Assembly (NCBI GenBank): GCA_942159475.1
Contig: OW804097.1
Location: 36,282,298 to 36,346,297 of the forward strand
DNA length: 64,000 nt
DNA from: Sthenelais limicola
Taxonomy: Eukaryota > Annelida > Polychaeta > Phyllodocida > Sigalionidae
Direction of reading: 5' to 3'
Shown: piece by piece, positions 1-11,700 of the stretch
Layout of the letters: every line of letters begins with the position of its first letter
How positions within the stretch are numbered: the first letter of the stretch is position 1
Made by a program: the position numbers and the translations under genes
The notes under the pieces: model-generated
Seen by the model: only the letters and a program-made list of their open reading frames with translations
What the model was told of the DNA's origin: nothing
The model's database searches: none

Positions 1-226
1 TTTCAGAAAATGTACAAATGGCAGCTGTGCTCATTTCGTAAATTCTGCTAAATTAGGCTGCAATTTGGTCAATACTAGGTAAATTCGAGTATACTCGCCA
101 TTTCATTGATTCTAGCAATCTGTTTGGCTACGTTGAACTGTATTTTGAACTTTATTTTCGTCTGAAATTTGGGTTATTTGAGAGGATTGGCGAAGTTGAA
201 TTGTACATTTTCTGAAAATCTGACCC
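1..226 (+). mobile_element. MITE-A copy, cut by window edge
   Basis: The right end CTGAAAATCTGACCC is intact and the left end starts inside the TIR (tttcagaaaatgtac). Plus orientation here means the inner left side reads GGCAGC and the inner right side GGTGAAG. Internal sequence matches the family throughout. Confidence 0.9.
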
Positions 227-401
227 ACATATTTGTCGATGGAAACGCAGAAATAAATACAGCCCTATTATGTAAACCTCCTTTGTAATTAGTGTGATAT
301 AAACTCGTTGATTTCGTTAAAAATGCATTATTGATCAAATTTCCCAGTTTCAATTACGTTTTACAGTTTTAAACGTTTCAATCAAAATCGCATGTTGATG
401 T

Positions 402-577
402 GGGTCAGATTTTCAGAAAATGATGTAACCCATATCTGAGTGTATTCTGTATTGTATTCATTCAATAAATCTGTTCGGTTATGTTCAACTGTATTTTGAC
501 CCTGATTTTTGTTTGAAATGTGGGTTATTTGAGGGGATTGGTCACAGTCAATTGGGCATTTTCTGAAGATTTGACCC
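402..577 (+). mobile_element. MITE-A copy with internal deletion
   Basis: Left TIR GGGTCAGATTTTCAG and right end CTGAAGATTTGACCC are both present. About 60 bases after the left TIR are missing. Confidence 0.85.
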
Positions 578-706
578 ATGGAGTTTATTAACGGATGATT
601 TCACACCGTGATATTATTTATACGAAATTATGTTTTTGTCTTAATATTTTTATTCAGCTAATGCATTATGCAGATACGTTTTTTCCAGCACAGCTGACTT
701 GAATAT

Positions 707-944
707 GGGTGAAATTTCCAGAAAATGCACAATTTACATTCAGAAATCCTCACAAATAACCCAAATTTAAGGCAAAAATGAGACTCAAAATACAATTCAA
801 CATAACCTAACAGATTATTTGAATCAGGGCAATACTAAATATACTCAGATATACCTAGTGTTGACGATTTTTTTTCGGTCTAATTTAGCAGAATTTACTA
901 AATGGGTTGATCTGCCAATTGTACATTTCTGAAAATCTGACCCA
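707..944 (-). mobile_element. MITE-A copy, TSD ATAT
   Basis: Full length. The left TIR is the GGGTGAAAT variant, the right end is CTGAAAATCTGACCC, and ATAT flanks both sides. Confidence 0.9.
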
Positions 945-1259
945 TATAATTTGTAAGCAAAAAGAGAAAACATCTAGATGTTGTTACATTACTTTTCAAG
1001 AATATTACTCAGTTTAATAATAAAAGATAATTTCTAGCACATATAACAATTATTCTACGTCATTCAAGAATGAATCAAAGATTACAAAGTACAATACATA
1101 TCAATCAAATAGGGTCAAAATAAAACCTCACAGCGGGGACTGTGTCCACAAAAGCATGGCAGACCATAAAAAACAATTTAATCTTAAAATAACATATTCC
1201 GAAAACAACGGTATGTGACCATCACAACATTGGCGTCACTGGAATACTTAGAAATATAT

Positions 1260-1498
1260 GGGTCAGATCATCTTCAGAAAATGTACAATTCACCTTCACC
1301 AATCTTCTTAAATAACCCACATTTAAGACAGAAAAGAGCTTCAAAATGCAGTTTAACATAACAGAACTGATACTTTAAATCAATGCGATACCAAATATAC
1401 TCAGATATACCCAAAATTTATCATTTTCTTAGCAGAATTTAGCAGAAATTACTAAGTATTGAGAGCCGCCAATTGTACATATTCTGAAAATCTGATCC
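1260..1498 (-). mobile_element. MITE-A copy
   Basis: Full length. The left TIR has a small insertion (GGGTCAGATCATCTTCAG). The right end is CTGAAAATCTGATCC. Confidence 0.9.
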
Positions 1499-1691
1499 AT
1501 AAACGAATCTGTTGGGTAACCAGGGACCATTTCCGAGTTGGACGATGAATTAATGGAAGTTAACCCATCCATTTAGAGCGGTGCCAATGTTATGTCCTTA
1601 TCCCACAATGGAGTCGTTGTATATGCATGTCCCTTGCCAATTGCAGTGAAGACATAGTGCACCTGAGGCCCTGAGCATATATATATAATAT

Positions 1692-1858
1692 GGGTCAGAT
1701 TTTCAGAAAATGTACAATTGGCAGCTCTACACATTTCACCAATCCTCCCAAATATTCCACATTTAAGACAGAAATGAGCTTCAAAATAAAAGTTTAATAT
1801 AGCAGAACAGATATCTTAAAACAACATGATACAAAATATACTCAGATATACTTGGTAT
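1692..1858 (-). mobile_element. MITE-A hybrid copy, right end missing
   Basis: It begins with TIR and GGCAGCTCTACACATTT, which belong to one end of the element, then switches directly to CACCAATCCTCC and the opposite orientation. The far end is lost near 1858. Confidence 0.8.
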
Positions 1859-1975
1859 ATGTTTGTGTGTATAGTGTATATACCAAGCTATGGAGTGCTC
1901 ATGTGTAGGATAGTTCAAGTATATATCATCTATTATGTATAGATTAGAAGACGTACGCCATTCCATATAATATAT

Positions 1976-2201
1976 GAGTGAAATCGTCAGAAAATGTGCA
2001 ATTCGCCTTCACCAATCCTCTCAAATAACTCAAATTAAAGCCAAAAATGAGGTACGAAATTCAGTTCAACATAACCAAAGAGATTGTTTGAATCAAGGCA
2101 ATACCAAATATACCCAGATATACCTAGTATTGGCCATTTTTCAACCAGAATTAATTAAATGTGTAGAGCTGACAATAGTTCATTTTCAGACGATCTGACC
2201 C
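1976..2201 (-). mobile_element. MITE-A copy, TSD ATAT
   Basis: Full length, left TIR GAGTGAAATCGTCAG, right end ACGATCTGACCC, flanked by ATAT. Confidence 0.9.
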
Positions 2202-2451
2202 ATATGCGTGTTGTATCCAGGAGCCACTTCAATAAAATACAAATATTAAAACAGTATTACTGGTAGTTTAGTTATATATAACTTACGTACCGGCGATATA
2301 TTTTGGGAGAAGCAGGTGTGTGTGTGAGGTGTGTGGCGGGGGGGGGGGGGGTGCAAAATACAAATTGGGACACGTCATCCGTAGGTAAGGTCGCCCCACG
2401 TACAGCGTTTTAAAATAGAAGCATGCAGTGCACGACCTTTAATATATATAT

Positions 2452-2677
2452 GGGGAACATCGCCGGAAAATGTACAATTCACCTTCACCAATCCTCCCAA
2501 AATAACCCAAATTTAAGACAAAAATCAGGTTCAAAATTCAGTTCAACAAAACCAAACAGATTGTTTGAATCAAGGCAATACCAAATATCCTCTTATGCAT
2601 CTAGTATTAACCATTTTTCTAATTTGGCAGGTTCTACTGAATGTGTGCCGATTGTACATTTTCTGACGATATGACCC
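2452..2677 (-). mobile_element. MITE-A copy, TSD ATAT
   Basis: Full length with a mutated left TIR (GGGGAACATCGCCGG) and right end CTGACGATATGACCC, flanked by ATAT. Confidence 0.88.
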
Positions 2678-2879
2678 ATATGCCCACCAGTACGTTCCTT
2701 CTTATGTCTGTGAATCGGAAACATAACATTAACTCAGACTGGTTATTTTGGTTGTTTCTCTCGCCCTTCAAATGTAAACATTATAGTATGGTGTATACTT
2801 CCGATACAATTGTAAAAGACATAAATAGATGGCAGCGTTTTATTGTTTGAAATTTGTATATTCCAACACCTGACCATAA

Positions 2880-3113
2880 GGGTAACATCGCCGGAAAATG
2901 TACAATTCATCTTTAGCAATCCTCTCAAAAAACCCATAAGACAAAAATCAGATTCACAATTCAGTTCAACATAACCATACAGATTTATTGAATCAAGGCA
3001 ATACAAAATGTACTCAGATAATATACCTAGTATTGGCCATTTTACAGTCTAATTTATCAGAATTTACTAAATGTGTAGATCTGCCGATTGTACATTTTCT
3101 GAAGATCTGACCC
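2880..3113 (-). mobile_element. MITE-A copy
   Basis: Full length, left TIR GGGTAACATCGCCGG, right end CTGAAGATCTGACCC. Confidence 0.9.
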
Positions 3114-3174
3114 CCATGGACTTTCACACCCTCAGTCCATTCATTGACTCCCCGATTCCCTCTCACAGGCACAT

Positions 3175-3621
3175 GGGTCAGATTTTCAGAAAATGTACAA
3201 TTCATCTTCACCAATCCTCTCAAATAACCCAAATTTCAGACGAAAATAAAGTTCAAAACACAGTTCAACCTAACAAAACAGATTGCTAGAATCAATGCAA
3301 TGCCGAATATACTCGAATTTACCTAATATCTCTCTCCTACAATAATATAATATAACACAAACAAGGAGGTGCAAACAAATTATTCATATTTGACTGGAGG
3401 CATGTTACTGCCTGCAGCGCCAGATCAAATATGGCGAATGTGGCCCACCGTCGTCTAGGCGACTGCCGCCAAGGTCACGAAGGCGAGCACTTCCGGTTCA
3501 GGATATATGTCCATAGGTCTCTGACATATAGACAAACGTATTGGGCACATTTCAGCCTAATTTAGCAGAATTTACTAAATGTGTACAGCTGCCAATTGTA
3601 CATTTTCTGAAGATCTGACCC
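3175..3621 (-). mobile_element. MITE-A copy interrupted by ~200-bp insert, TSD ACAT
   Basis: Both TIRs are near consensus and ACAT flanks both sides. Between about 3332 and 3537 a foreign segment separates ACCTAATAT from TTCAGCCTAATTTAG, which are adjacent in other copies. Confidence 0.88.
3332..3537. mobile_element. Unidentified ~200-bp insertion inside a MITE-A copy
   Basis: The segment is absent from every other MITE-A copy. It has a GC-rich centre (GCCCACCGTCGTCTAGGCGA) and no recognised TIR or coding content. Confidence 0.6.
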
Positions 3622-4508
3622 ACATGATAATATACCTGATATACGGTAAATTTATATAATATTCCTGATATACGGTAAATTTATATAATATAACTGATAT
3701 ATACGGCTATATCTGCTGCAGTTTAGATAAAACGTGTCAGCCGAAAGATATATATATGTATATATTGATCTATGTTACGTATAGAATGACGGCTATAGAA
3801 TGATTGTCGATCCGTTGATCCAATCTACACAACTATTGGCAACCCCTTCAAGCTTGTACTGAAAATAAATTAGTGACAACTCGTACGTCTGAGGCTCTCT
3901 ATTTCCTCAGTACTGTTATATAATGAAGTTACTTTTGTCCATCTTAATTTATTTTCTAGTAATCAGTGATTTTTGCATACAGTTAATCAGGATTTTTTTT
4001 GAGAACAGCATCACCGATGTAATGTATTTTTTGAATGAGAATTTCTAGAAAATATTCAATTCAATTCAAGGATTCTTTTATTTGTGTAACGTCATGTTAC
4101 GAAATAACGACGCAACAATGGGTAACCACTTTATGACCTATACTTATCATTAATTATTATTAGCATATCTATTAGCCTAATTAGGTAACATGTCCATCAT
4201 CCATGCGCATAAGGCACCATTACCCAGGAATTTATTGCAATAATACGGTAGCATATATCCAAGATAGACCAAATTTTCATATAACATTTGTAGATGTTAT
4301 TACATAGGTAGTTCGGTGTCTGTTCCTGATCAACCAGGTCTTCTCACACTTGTTGGCTGAAGCCCGTTCTGACCTTCCATTAAACTTTGAGAGTCTCATT
4401 ACTACTGCTACTACTAGCGTTGATCGAAATAACATACGCCCCTGCCGTATATCTGACTATTGCCATTTATTAAATTAGGCCTGATTTATTTATCTAAAAA
4501 AATAAATA
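3622..4508. other. Intergenic stretch with a short AT-rich tandem repeat
   Basis: At about 3635-3705 a ~32-base unit containing CTGATATACGGTAAATTTAT is repeated about three times. Near 4060 AATTCAATTCAATTCAAGG resembles the tail of a minus-strand retroelement. Nothing else was recognised. Confidence 0.5.
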
Positions 4509-4726
4509 CAGTCCAGGTCCAAACCCTCAGATCAGATAAGAATGGTATGTCAGTGATTGGATGCCTACTTCGCTAATCGTTTTTTTCTGGCCTACAACTA
4601 GGCGTTCTAATATGGGGTTATAATGACGTTTTGTGGTCTTAATGGAATTATAATGGCACTTTGCTGTTTGAGGTGAGAGGCTTTCCCTTCGTTTGAAGGG
4701 ACTCTCTCAACTTTGGGCCTAGACTG
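4509..4726 (+). mobile_element. MITE-C copy, full length
   Basis: Starts CAGTCCAGGTCCAAA and ends TTTGGGCCTAGACTG, inverted versions of each other. The inner part has GATTGGATGCCTACTTCGCT and GTTTGAAGGGACTCTCTC, shared with copies at 19.2, 58.96 and 62.2 kb. Confidence 0.85.
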
Positions 4727-4899
4727 AACTAATGGCATATAATTTGAGAATCTGAAATAAAGGCTCGCTCTTATAGCAGAGAGAATTTCCAACGATTCAT
4801 TCTCTGCTCCAGAATGCAGGGGCTTGGGGGTGAAGATTAACCATATTGTTAAGCTAATACAGACACTATAGAAGCAGGGTAGGCCTAGATCTGAGGGAT

Positions 4900-5132
4900 G
4901 GGTCATATCGTCACAAAATGTACAATTCATCTTCACCAATCCTCTCAAATAACCCGAATTTAAGACAAAAATCAGGTTCAAAATTCAGTTCAACATAACC
5001 AAACAGATTGTTTGAATCAAACAAATCAAATATCCTCAGATATACCTAGTATTGACAATTTTACAGCCTAATTCAGCAGAATTTACTAAATGTGTAGATC
5101 TGCCGATTGTACATTTTCTGAAGATCTGACCC
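4900..5132 (-). mobile_element. MITE-A copy
   Basis: Full length, left TIR GGGTCATATCGTCAC, right end CTGAAGATCTGACCC. Confidence 0.9.
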
Positions 5133-5336
5133 AGACGTACTTTTCCACTCTGACTATGGATTACACTGGGTTTGTGTCCACATACGAAGCGGCCGTATGG
5201 ATTGTGGTCCAAGGCCTGGTCAATATTTAGCGCCGTGAATGGTCAAACAATGCGATTAGCACTGTGTGTGATGGTCAGAACTCCTTTAAAGTCACGTATA
5301 GTACACATTCTTTCCACTCAGAAACTAGTCGCAAAT

Positions 5337-5565
5337 GAGTCACATTTTCAGAATATGTACAGATCTACATATTTAGTAAATTCTGCTAAATTAAGACTGT
5401 AATATGGTCAAAACTAGTTACATCTGAGTATATTTGGTATTGTGTTGATTTAAAGGATGTGTTTGGTTGTGTTAAACTGAATTTTGAACATCATTAGTGT
5501 CTTAAATTTGTGTTATTTGAAAGGATTGCTGAAGATAAATTGTACATTTTCTGAAAATCTGACCC
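5337..5565 (+). mobile_element. MITE-A copy, TSD AAAT
   Basis: Full length, left TIR GAGTCACATTTTCAG, right end CTGAAAATCTGACCC, flanked by AAAT on both sides. Confidence 0.9.
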
Positions 5566-5617
5566 AAATGATCATGTCATGCATGGCTTGTCGTCCTTTA
5601 ATTCCTAATTCTATATT

Positions 5618-5656
5618 AGGGTCAAATCTTCATGAAATATACAATTGGCATTGTCA
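5618..5656 (+). mobile_element. MITE-A left-end fragment
   Basis: Only the TIR region GGGTCAAATCTTCATGAAAT and the next few bases remain. Confidence 0.6.
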
Positions 5657-5820
5657 AGCAAAGGGGCTCAAGGTCTCCATTGTATTATTGGATTCATCAC
5701 CGTTTGATCAACCAAACATAATAATTATATCAATATTATATTACAAAGTAAAAACCATAATTGTTTCAATAATTGGTTCAGTGGCACGCACCGATGAGAG
5801 ATTAGGAATTTAATATTTCC

Positions 5821-5864
5821 AACCAATTTAAAGATAAATAAGCTTATTTATCTTTAAATTGGTT
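5821..5864. repeat. Perfect 44-bp palindrome
   Basis: Two 22-base arms (AACCAATTTAAAGATAAATA...) meet with no spacer at an AAGCTT centre. Confidence 0.9.
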
Positions 5865-5892
5865 TAGGCAGGGGATTCATTATTTTGTATCT

Positions 5893-6127
5893 GGGTGAAA
5901 TTGCCAGAAAATGTACAATACGCCTTCACCAATCGTCTCAAATTACCCAAATTTAAGACAAAAATCAGGTTCAAAATTCAGTTCAACAAAACCAAACAGA
6001 TTGATTTAATCAAGGCAATACAAAATATACACACATATATATAGAATATACCATTTTTCAGTCTAATTTAGCAGGTTCTATTAAATGTGTAGGGCGGCCG
6101 ACTGTACATTTTCTGAAGATCTGCCCC
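5893..6127 (-). mobile_element. MITE-A copy, TSD ATCT
   Basis: Full length, left TIR GGGTGAAATTGCCAG, right end CTGAAGATCTGCCCC, flanked by ATCT. Confidence 0.9.
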
Positions 6128-6354
6128 ATCTCTGAGTATGGAAATGGTAGTGGGTGTCTGATATGTCAGGTTTCCTGACGCATGGCTTCGAATGTTTGAT
6201 TTTAACACCAACTTAAATTAAACCAACACAATGTAGGTCAATAACCAATTTATGAAATTTATGAAGCTTACACTATTTCTAGCGGTAAATGTCGATGTAG
6301 GCAATAATGTTTCACAATGATAAATGCTAGTTTGACTCTGCCCCTGGGTGTGAA

Positions 6355-6590
6355 TGGGTCAGATCTTCAGGAAATGTACAATCGGCAGCACTACACATTT
6401 TGGAAATTCTGCTACATCAGGCTACAAAATGGTCAATTCTATGTATACCTGAGTATATTTGGTTTTGGGTTGATGCAAACAATCTGTTTAGTTATGTTAA
6501 ATTGTGTATTGAACCTCATCTTTGGCTTAAATTTGGGTTGTATGAGAGGATTGGTGAAGGTGAGTTGTACATTTTCTGAAGATTTCACCC
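6355..6590 (+). mobile_element. MITE-A copy
   Basis: Full length, left TIR GGGTCAGATCTTCAG, right end CTGAAGATTTCACCC. Confidence 0.9.
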
Positions 6591-6771
6591 ATATTCATCA
6601 GTGTACACACGGAAACGCCTCGGGGAGCAATGCCGTTCAAAAATCATGAAATATTAATTTTGTTTATCCTATGAAACTCAATCAGTGTATAAAATCGCCC
6701 ATCCATTGAGTATGACGACCTTTGTGTCGCAATGTGAAAGTTTAATGTAAAACCAAACTTAAAACACTTTA

Positions 6772-7010
6772 GGGTCAGATTTTCAGAAAGTGTACTATTG
6801 GCAGACCTACATATTTAGTAAGTTATGCTAAGTTAGACTGTAAAATGATCAATACGTACTAGGTATATCTGAGGATATTTGATATTGCCTTGATTCAAAC
6901 AATCTATTTAGTTGTGTTAAACTGGACTTTGAACATCATTATTGTCTTGAATGTGGTTTATTTGAGAGGATTGCTGAAGACAAATTGTACATTTTCTGAC
7001 GATTTCACCC
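6772..7010 (+). mobile_element. MITE-A copy, TSD TTTA
   Basis: Full length, left TIR GGGTCAGATTTTCAG, right end CTGACGATTTCACCC, flanked by TTTA. Confidence 0.92.
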
Positions 7011-7350
7011 TTTAATAGACGACAAAAAATAACGAAATTAATTATGTAAACATTCTAAATTGCATATATAGGACATTCAAGAGAGAACCCAAAGATTGCT
7101 TTTGGAATATAAGGACATTAAAAAACCTTTAAATTCGTTCATTCTAATAACAAAAGAAATATGTAACTTAACCAAGGATAAAAGTTCAAATTTAGCGTAT
7201 ACGTTTATGAATATGCCATTGATAGATAATTGATGTCCAAACACTCAGAGGTGACAATAGATCTTGACCTATAACTATTTCCCTAATCCCTGATACTATT
7301 GTGCACCTTGATAACGTGCTGGTCAGAATAATCAATTGGAGCGGATATAA

Positions 7351-7572
7351 GGGTCAGATTTTCACAAAAAATGTACAATTGGCAGCTGCACACATTTAAT
7401 AAATTCCGCTAAATCATGCTGCAGTTTGGTCAATCCTAGGTAAATTAAAGTATATTCGGCATTGCGTTGATTCTAGCAATCTGTTTGGTTAGGTTGAACT
7501 GTATTCTGAACTATATTATCGTCTGAAATTGGGTTATTTGGGAGTATTGTACATTTTCTGACGATCTGACCC
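7351..7572 (+). mobile_element. MITE-A copy
   Basis: Near full length with a short deletion beside the right TIR. Left TIR GGGTCAGATTTTCAC, right end CTGACGATCTGACCC. Confidence 0.9.
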
Positions 7573-8051
7573 ATATTGTCATTAGTCAACCTGGATGATA
7601 TGATATAGTCACCGGTTAAGTAGTCTTAACATTAGATGGGATATACAGTGAACTACGTGATATAGTATTGAAATGTAAAGTCGTTGAAATCAAACTAAAT
7701 CGACGGAGATACCGTGTTGATTTTATTAATCGTACTTGTATTTTATTCACTTGTTGTGATGTACTGGTGAGAAAAAGCCAAAAAGAGTGAGATGTTTTTT
7801 AGAAGGCCCTTATTGGGTTGAATTATTGTACATTTATTATATCCAATGTAGGCAATCGACTTTATGTTATGACCTACTAGTTAAATTGCTTAAAAAGTAA
7901 AATTTTGCTCTAAAACTTAGAAAATCTTATATATATACTCCTTCGAATAAGAAGTGAATTTGGGTATTTTCCCCCTTGAGCGCTGTGCGAATATCACTGT
8001 GCCATCGAAATCAGTCTCAATAAAATTTCTTTTAAAATAAAAGAAGCAAAA
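7573..8051. other. AT-rich intergenic stretch, nothing recognised
   Basis: No open frame, hairpin or known repeat stands out between the MITE-A and MITE-B copies. Confidence 0.5.
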
Positions 8052-8460
8052 TATGATGTGTTTCAGGATAATGAGTCAGATGTTTGTTAGTTTTAATTTT
8101 TATTGTAAGCTCACATACATGTATGATATTTTCAGCCTATGTCTATGTTTACAAAAACGTTACCTTGATATACACGTTAATGACAACATCAATTGGAAGC
8201 AGATCATACAAAATTAAGAGCCTATATAATATTATGATGTCCATGACAAACATCTACCAATAATCCTTATTTACCTTTAGAAAAATCACTGGTACACCCT
8301 TATTTTTACGTAATTTTTACATAACTATAGAAATACTTATCAGATGCCCTAATATTTACCATCATTAGAATCCCCTTGATCTCATCTTTTCAAATATGTT
8401 GATATCTGAAAATTCATCTTTTACGACTTGTGACTCATTTTCCTGGAAAGGATGCATCCT
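8052..8460 (+). mobile_element. MITE-B copy, diverged
   Basis: Starts TATGATGTGTTTCAGGATAA and ends GACTTGTGACTCATTTTCCT, the inverted form of the family start (TGTGATGTGTTTCAGG, then GAGTCACAAGTCGC). Confidence 0.7.
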
Positions 8461-8692
8461 GTATGAGGGATAGGAGATGGTATAGGCCGGTGCAATGTAA
8501 TAAGCTCATTTGTCTTGTCAATAGAATTCACTCAATTTCACCTTTTAATTGTAGCTTATAAATACCTCGCTTACCGAGCCGTGGTGACTACACTAATGAT
8601 AGATTGATTGATTGATATTGTCTATTTCCAGATCAAACAGTTACAATAAAGAGAATAAAGATAGATGTCTGGAGATGGGTGCTCGCCTCTAT

Positions 8693-8923
8693 GGGTCAGA
8701 TTTTCAGAAAATGCACAATTCACCTTCACCAATTCAAATAACCCAAAATTCAGACAAAAATAAAGTTCAAAATGCAGCTCAACCTAACCAAACACATTGC
8801 TGGAATCAATGCAATGCCAAATATACTCGAATTTACCTAGTATTGGCCAAATTACAACCTAAATTAGCAGAATTCACTAAATGTGTAGAGCTGCCAATTG
8901 TACATTTTCTGAAAATCTGACCC
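8693..8923 (-). mobile_element. MITE-A copy
   Basis: Near full length, left TIR GGGTCAGATTTTCAG, right end CTGAAAATCTGACCC. Confidence 0.92.
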
Positions 8924-9124
8924 ATATATGCTAATCATAGCTCTACCAGAGAGTCCTGGTACACTTAATAATACTATACCTTATAATACATGTTACATCA
9001 GTGACCATTGGTAGTTAAATTAATTGTAGTACAGTGGGTAATCATAACTTTACTAAGTTACACCAAGTATAAATATTCGGATTCTGTCAAATGTGTGTCT
9101 CGCAGGGGTGCAAGTTGCCCTTAT

Positions 9125-9400
9125 ATTGAATTGAATTTAATTGAAAAATCTTTCATATGTCAATAATAAAAAAACAGTTACATAGAAAAAATGACAAGTA
9201 GGTCGACAGACTTCTGGGATAATCCCAGTTCTTCCAGACGTTCACATTCATACATCACATTTGTATTATAGAGGCAATGCTACAGACACTCCATTGATCA
9301 AAGGTATTACATTGGGATATATTTATAGGCCCAAACATGTAGAGCTTTGGGATGATGCAGATTTGATGGTCTCTAGATAGCTCTAAATCCATGGCTTTGT
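9125..9400 (-). mobile_element. Retroelement 3'-end fragment, minus orientation (probable)
   Basis: It starts with a TTGAA-rich simple tail, followed by GACAAGTAGGTCGACAGACT, which closely matches GACAAATAGGTCGGCAGACT at 61.08 kb. Shared sequence beside a simple-repeat tail suggests the 3' end of a LINE or SINE. Confidence 0.45.
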
Positions 9401-9486
9401 GGCCGCTCCTGTAAGCCTTTGGATCCTTTAAGCTTGAGCACTGTTAACTCCTGGTAATCAATTGTATTGAAATAGAATCGAGTTAA

Positions 9487-9712
9487 GGGTCAGATCTTCA
9501 CAAAATGTACCATCGGCCGCCCTACACATTCAGTAGAACCTGCTAAATTAGACTGAAAAATGGTAAATACTAGATATATCTGAGTATATTTCATATTGCC
9601 TTGATTCAAACAATCTATTTGGTTTCGTTTGACTAAATTTTTAACCGAATTTTTGTCTAAAAAATTAGGGTAATTTGAGAAGATTTGTGTGCATTTTCAG
9701 GCAACTTCACCC
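9487..9712 (+). mobile_element. MITE-A copy
   Basis: Full length but diverged. Left TIR GGGTCAGATCTTCAC, right end CAGGCAACTTCACCC. Confidence 0.87.
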
Positions 9713-10216
9713 ATATGGGTTCTTGAGCCCCGTATACACTTAACTGATTCATTGGCGGGGATTGGGGTTTGGGTTTGGGGTTATAGCGGGGTGGGGCGGT
9801 CATACGACGATCGGGGTTGTAAATACTGCAAATGAATGGATACCTGTTATCTTATCTTGTCGCATTGATTCACGCGGAGAAATTATAGTAGAATCCCCAC
9901 ACAACCACCACTTTATTGAGACCAACCCTCTATTAAGACCAATTTCCCCCTCTATTAGATATTTGTAAAACGCCCCCAATAGGAACCACTTTGTATAGCG
10001 ACCACCTCATGTTGTGACCACCATTTCTCTAGGCTTAAGAAGACTCTTAATTAAGCTTGGAGGTTTTGTGTACCCTTTAATTTCCATGAACAAACAAACA
10101 TAATTCACTGTGGCAACACCAATTAAGAAAACCGTTTTACCTCATCACATATGAGCCATTATGGCGAATGTAATTACAGGGGGACATTGTGTACATGTGT
10201 TTTTCTGCATCTGCAT
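9713..10216. repeat. G-rich tract, then degenerate GACCAC-type repeat
   Basis: Four G runs occur at 9757-9780. From about 9890 to 10025 a loose ~20-base unit (GACCAACCCTCTATTAA, GACCAATTTCC, GCGACCACCTC, GTGACCACC) recurs. No gene was seen. Confidence 0.5.
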
Positions 10217-10450
10217 GGTGAAATCGTCAGAAAATGTACAATTCTTCTTCACCAATCCTCTAGGAAAACCCAAGTTTAAGACAAAGATTAGGTTCAAAAT
10301 TCGGTTCAACATAACAAAACAGATTGTTTGAAACAAGGTAATGTCAAATATCCTCAGATATACCTACTATTGACTATTTTACAATCTAATCTAGCAGGAT
10401 TTACTGAATGTGTAGATCTGCTGATTGTGTATTTTCTGAAGATCTGACCC
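10217..10450 (-). mobile_element. MITE-A copy
   Basis: Full length with one G missing at the left end (GGTGAAATCGTCAG). Right end CTGAAGATCTGACCC. Confidence 0.9.
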
Positions 10451-10851
10451 ATATAACTTTGACAAGTATGAGAATAATCATCAGAGATCATAATCAATAT
10501 TAGATCATAGGGATTTCATCATTATTGTCATCATGACAGTGATTTTCGGATAACATAAGTTTCCAAATCTGATAGTGATGAGGTAAAGCGAAGGTGATGA
10601 TGAGTGTAAAGCGACTGAATGATTTCTGTACCACACAATCACGTTCCAGGCATCTTCCCTAAAAATATTAAAAGCCCATTCTTTACTTCCACACAGCCTG
10701 AAGCTAAAGTTATTACAGTATCCCTGGTGTCGTATACCTCCACAAACACATAAATAAGCATCCCAAATGAATGAAAATATATATGTGTTAAAACCTAGAA
10801 AACGTTTATGAACTGCAACCTCCGAATCCCACTTTACCTCAACATGTATAA
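10451..10851. other. Intergenic stretch, nothing recognised
   Basis: Low-complexity TCATCATGA-like words occur, but no gene, hairpin or known repeat. Confidence 0.5.
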
Positions 10852-11030
10852 GGGTCAGATTTTCAGAAAATGTAGACGAAAATAAAGTTCAAAATACAAT
10901 TTAAGCTAACCAAACAGATTTCTAGAATCAATGCAATGCAGAATATACTGAATTGACCAAATTACAGTTTAATTTAGCAGAATATACTAAATGTGTACAG
11001 CTGCCAATTGTAAACTTTCTAAAAATCTGA
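10852..11030 (-). mobile_element. MITE-A copy with internal deletion
   Basis: The left TIR GGGTCAGATTTTCAG jumps straight to GACGAAAATAAAG. The right end is decayed (CTAAAAATCTGA). Confidence 0.85.
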
Positions 11031-11326
11031 GGTGTAGTCACAGTAATAATTGGAATCTAAGGTACCATTAGTCCAGTGTTAAACAGGCGATTTTTTTTAT
11101 TCCAAGATCATTCTCAGTTATTTTACCCTGTGTATGCAGAGACCAATATTAGACAAACAGGTAGCCTAGGAAACAGACCGTTTTATTAAAATCTATTGCA
11201 ACTTTTTAAACTACAAATATCCGAAATTTAAATTGACCTGAAGAAACAAACGTTTTCCTTAAACCTAATCACCGTATAATATATATGCAATATCGTGGTA
11301 TCGCTTGGTATAACAATAGGATGTAA

Positions 11327-11555
11327 GGGACAGTTCATTTTTAACTACTAGGGGATGAGGTGAAAGGAGAATTTAAGGGGCCGTCTTTTTTGCACAAAAC
11401 CTAAAAGTGTGTGGGGAGGCATTTTTTTTTACATAGACATGCACAAACTTTCAAGAGGGGCAAGATATTTTGCACAAGACTTTTAGGGGGTCATGCAATT
11501 TGTCACAAATTCTCTCCCCCCCCCCCGACCCTAGTGGTTAATTATGAACAATCCC
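11327..11555. mobile_element. MITE-H, PIF/Harbinger-like, TSD TAA
   Basis: The left end GGGACAGTTCATTTTTAACT and the inverted right end (GGGATTGTTCATAATTAACC) pair over about 27 bases. TAA flanks both sides (11324-11326, 11556-11558). A 3-bp TAA duplication with G-rich ends is typical of PIF/Harbinger MITEs. The interior contains C- and T-rich runs. Confidence 0.7.
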
Positions 11556-11700
11556 TAATTAGGTTGGTATTTGATTTACCACATGCGATGTCCGCAAGTT
11601 TTTTTCGACAAGGGATATCACGAGAAAAGCTACTTCAGATCCAACATTATTACATCCTATCATAAGAGACACTCGGTCCAAACACCTCCCGCATATATAT

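Noticed and set aside
3071..3289. Recurring short open frames reading MGQIFRKCTI and HQSSQITQI across the window
   Set aside because: They are the MITE-A terminal repeat read in one frame, seen in many copies and decayed differently in each. They are not genes.
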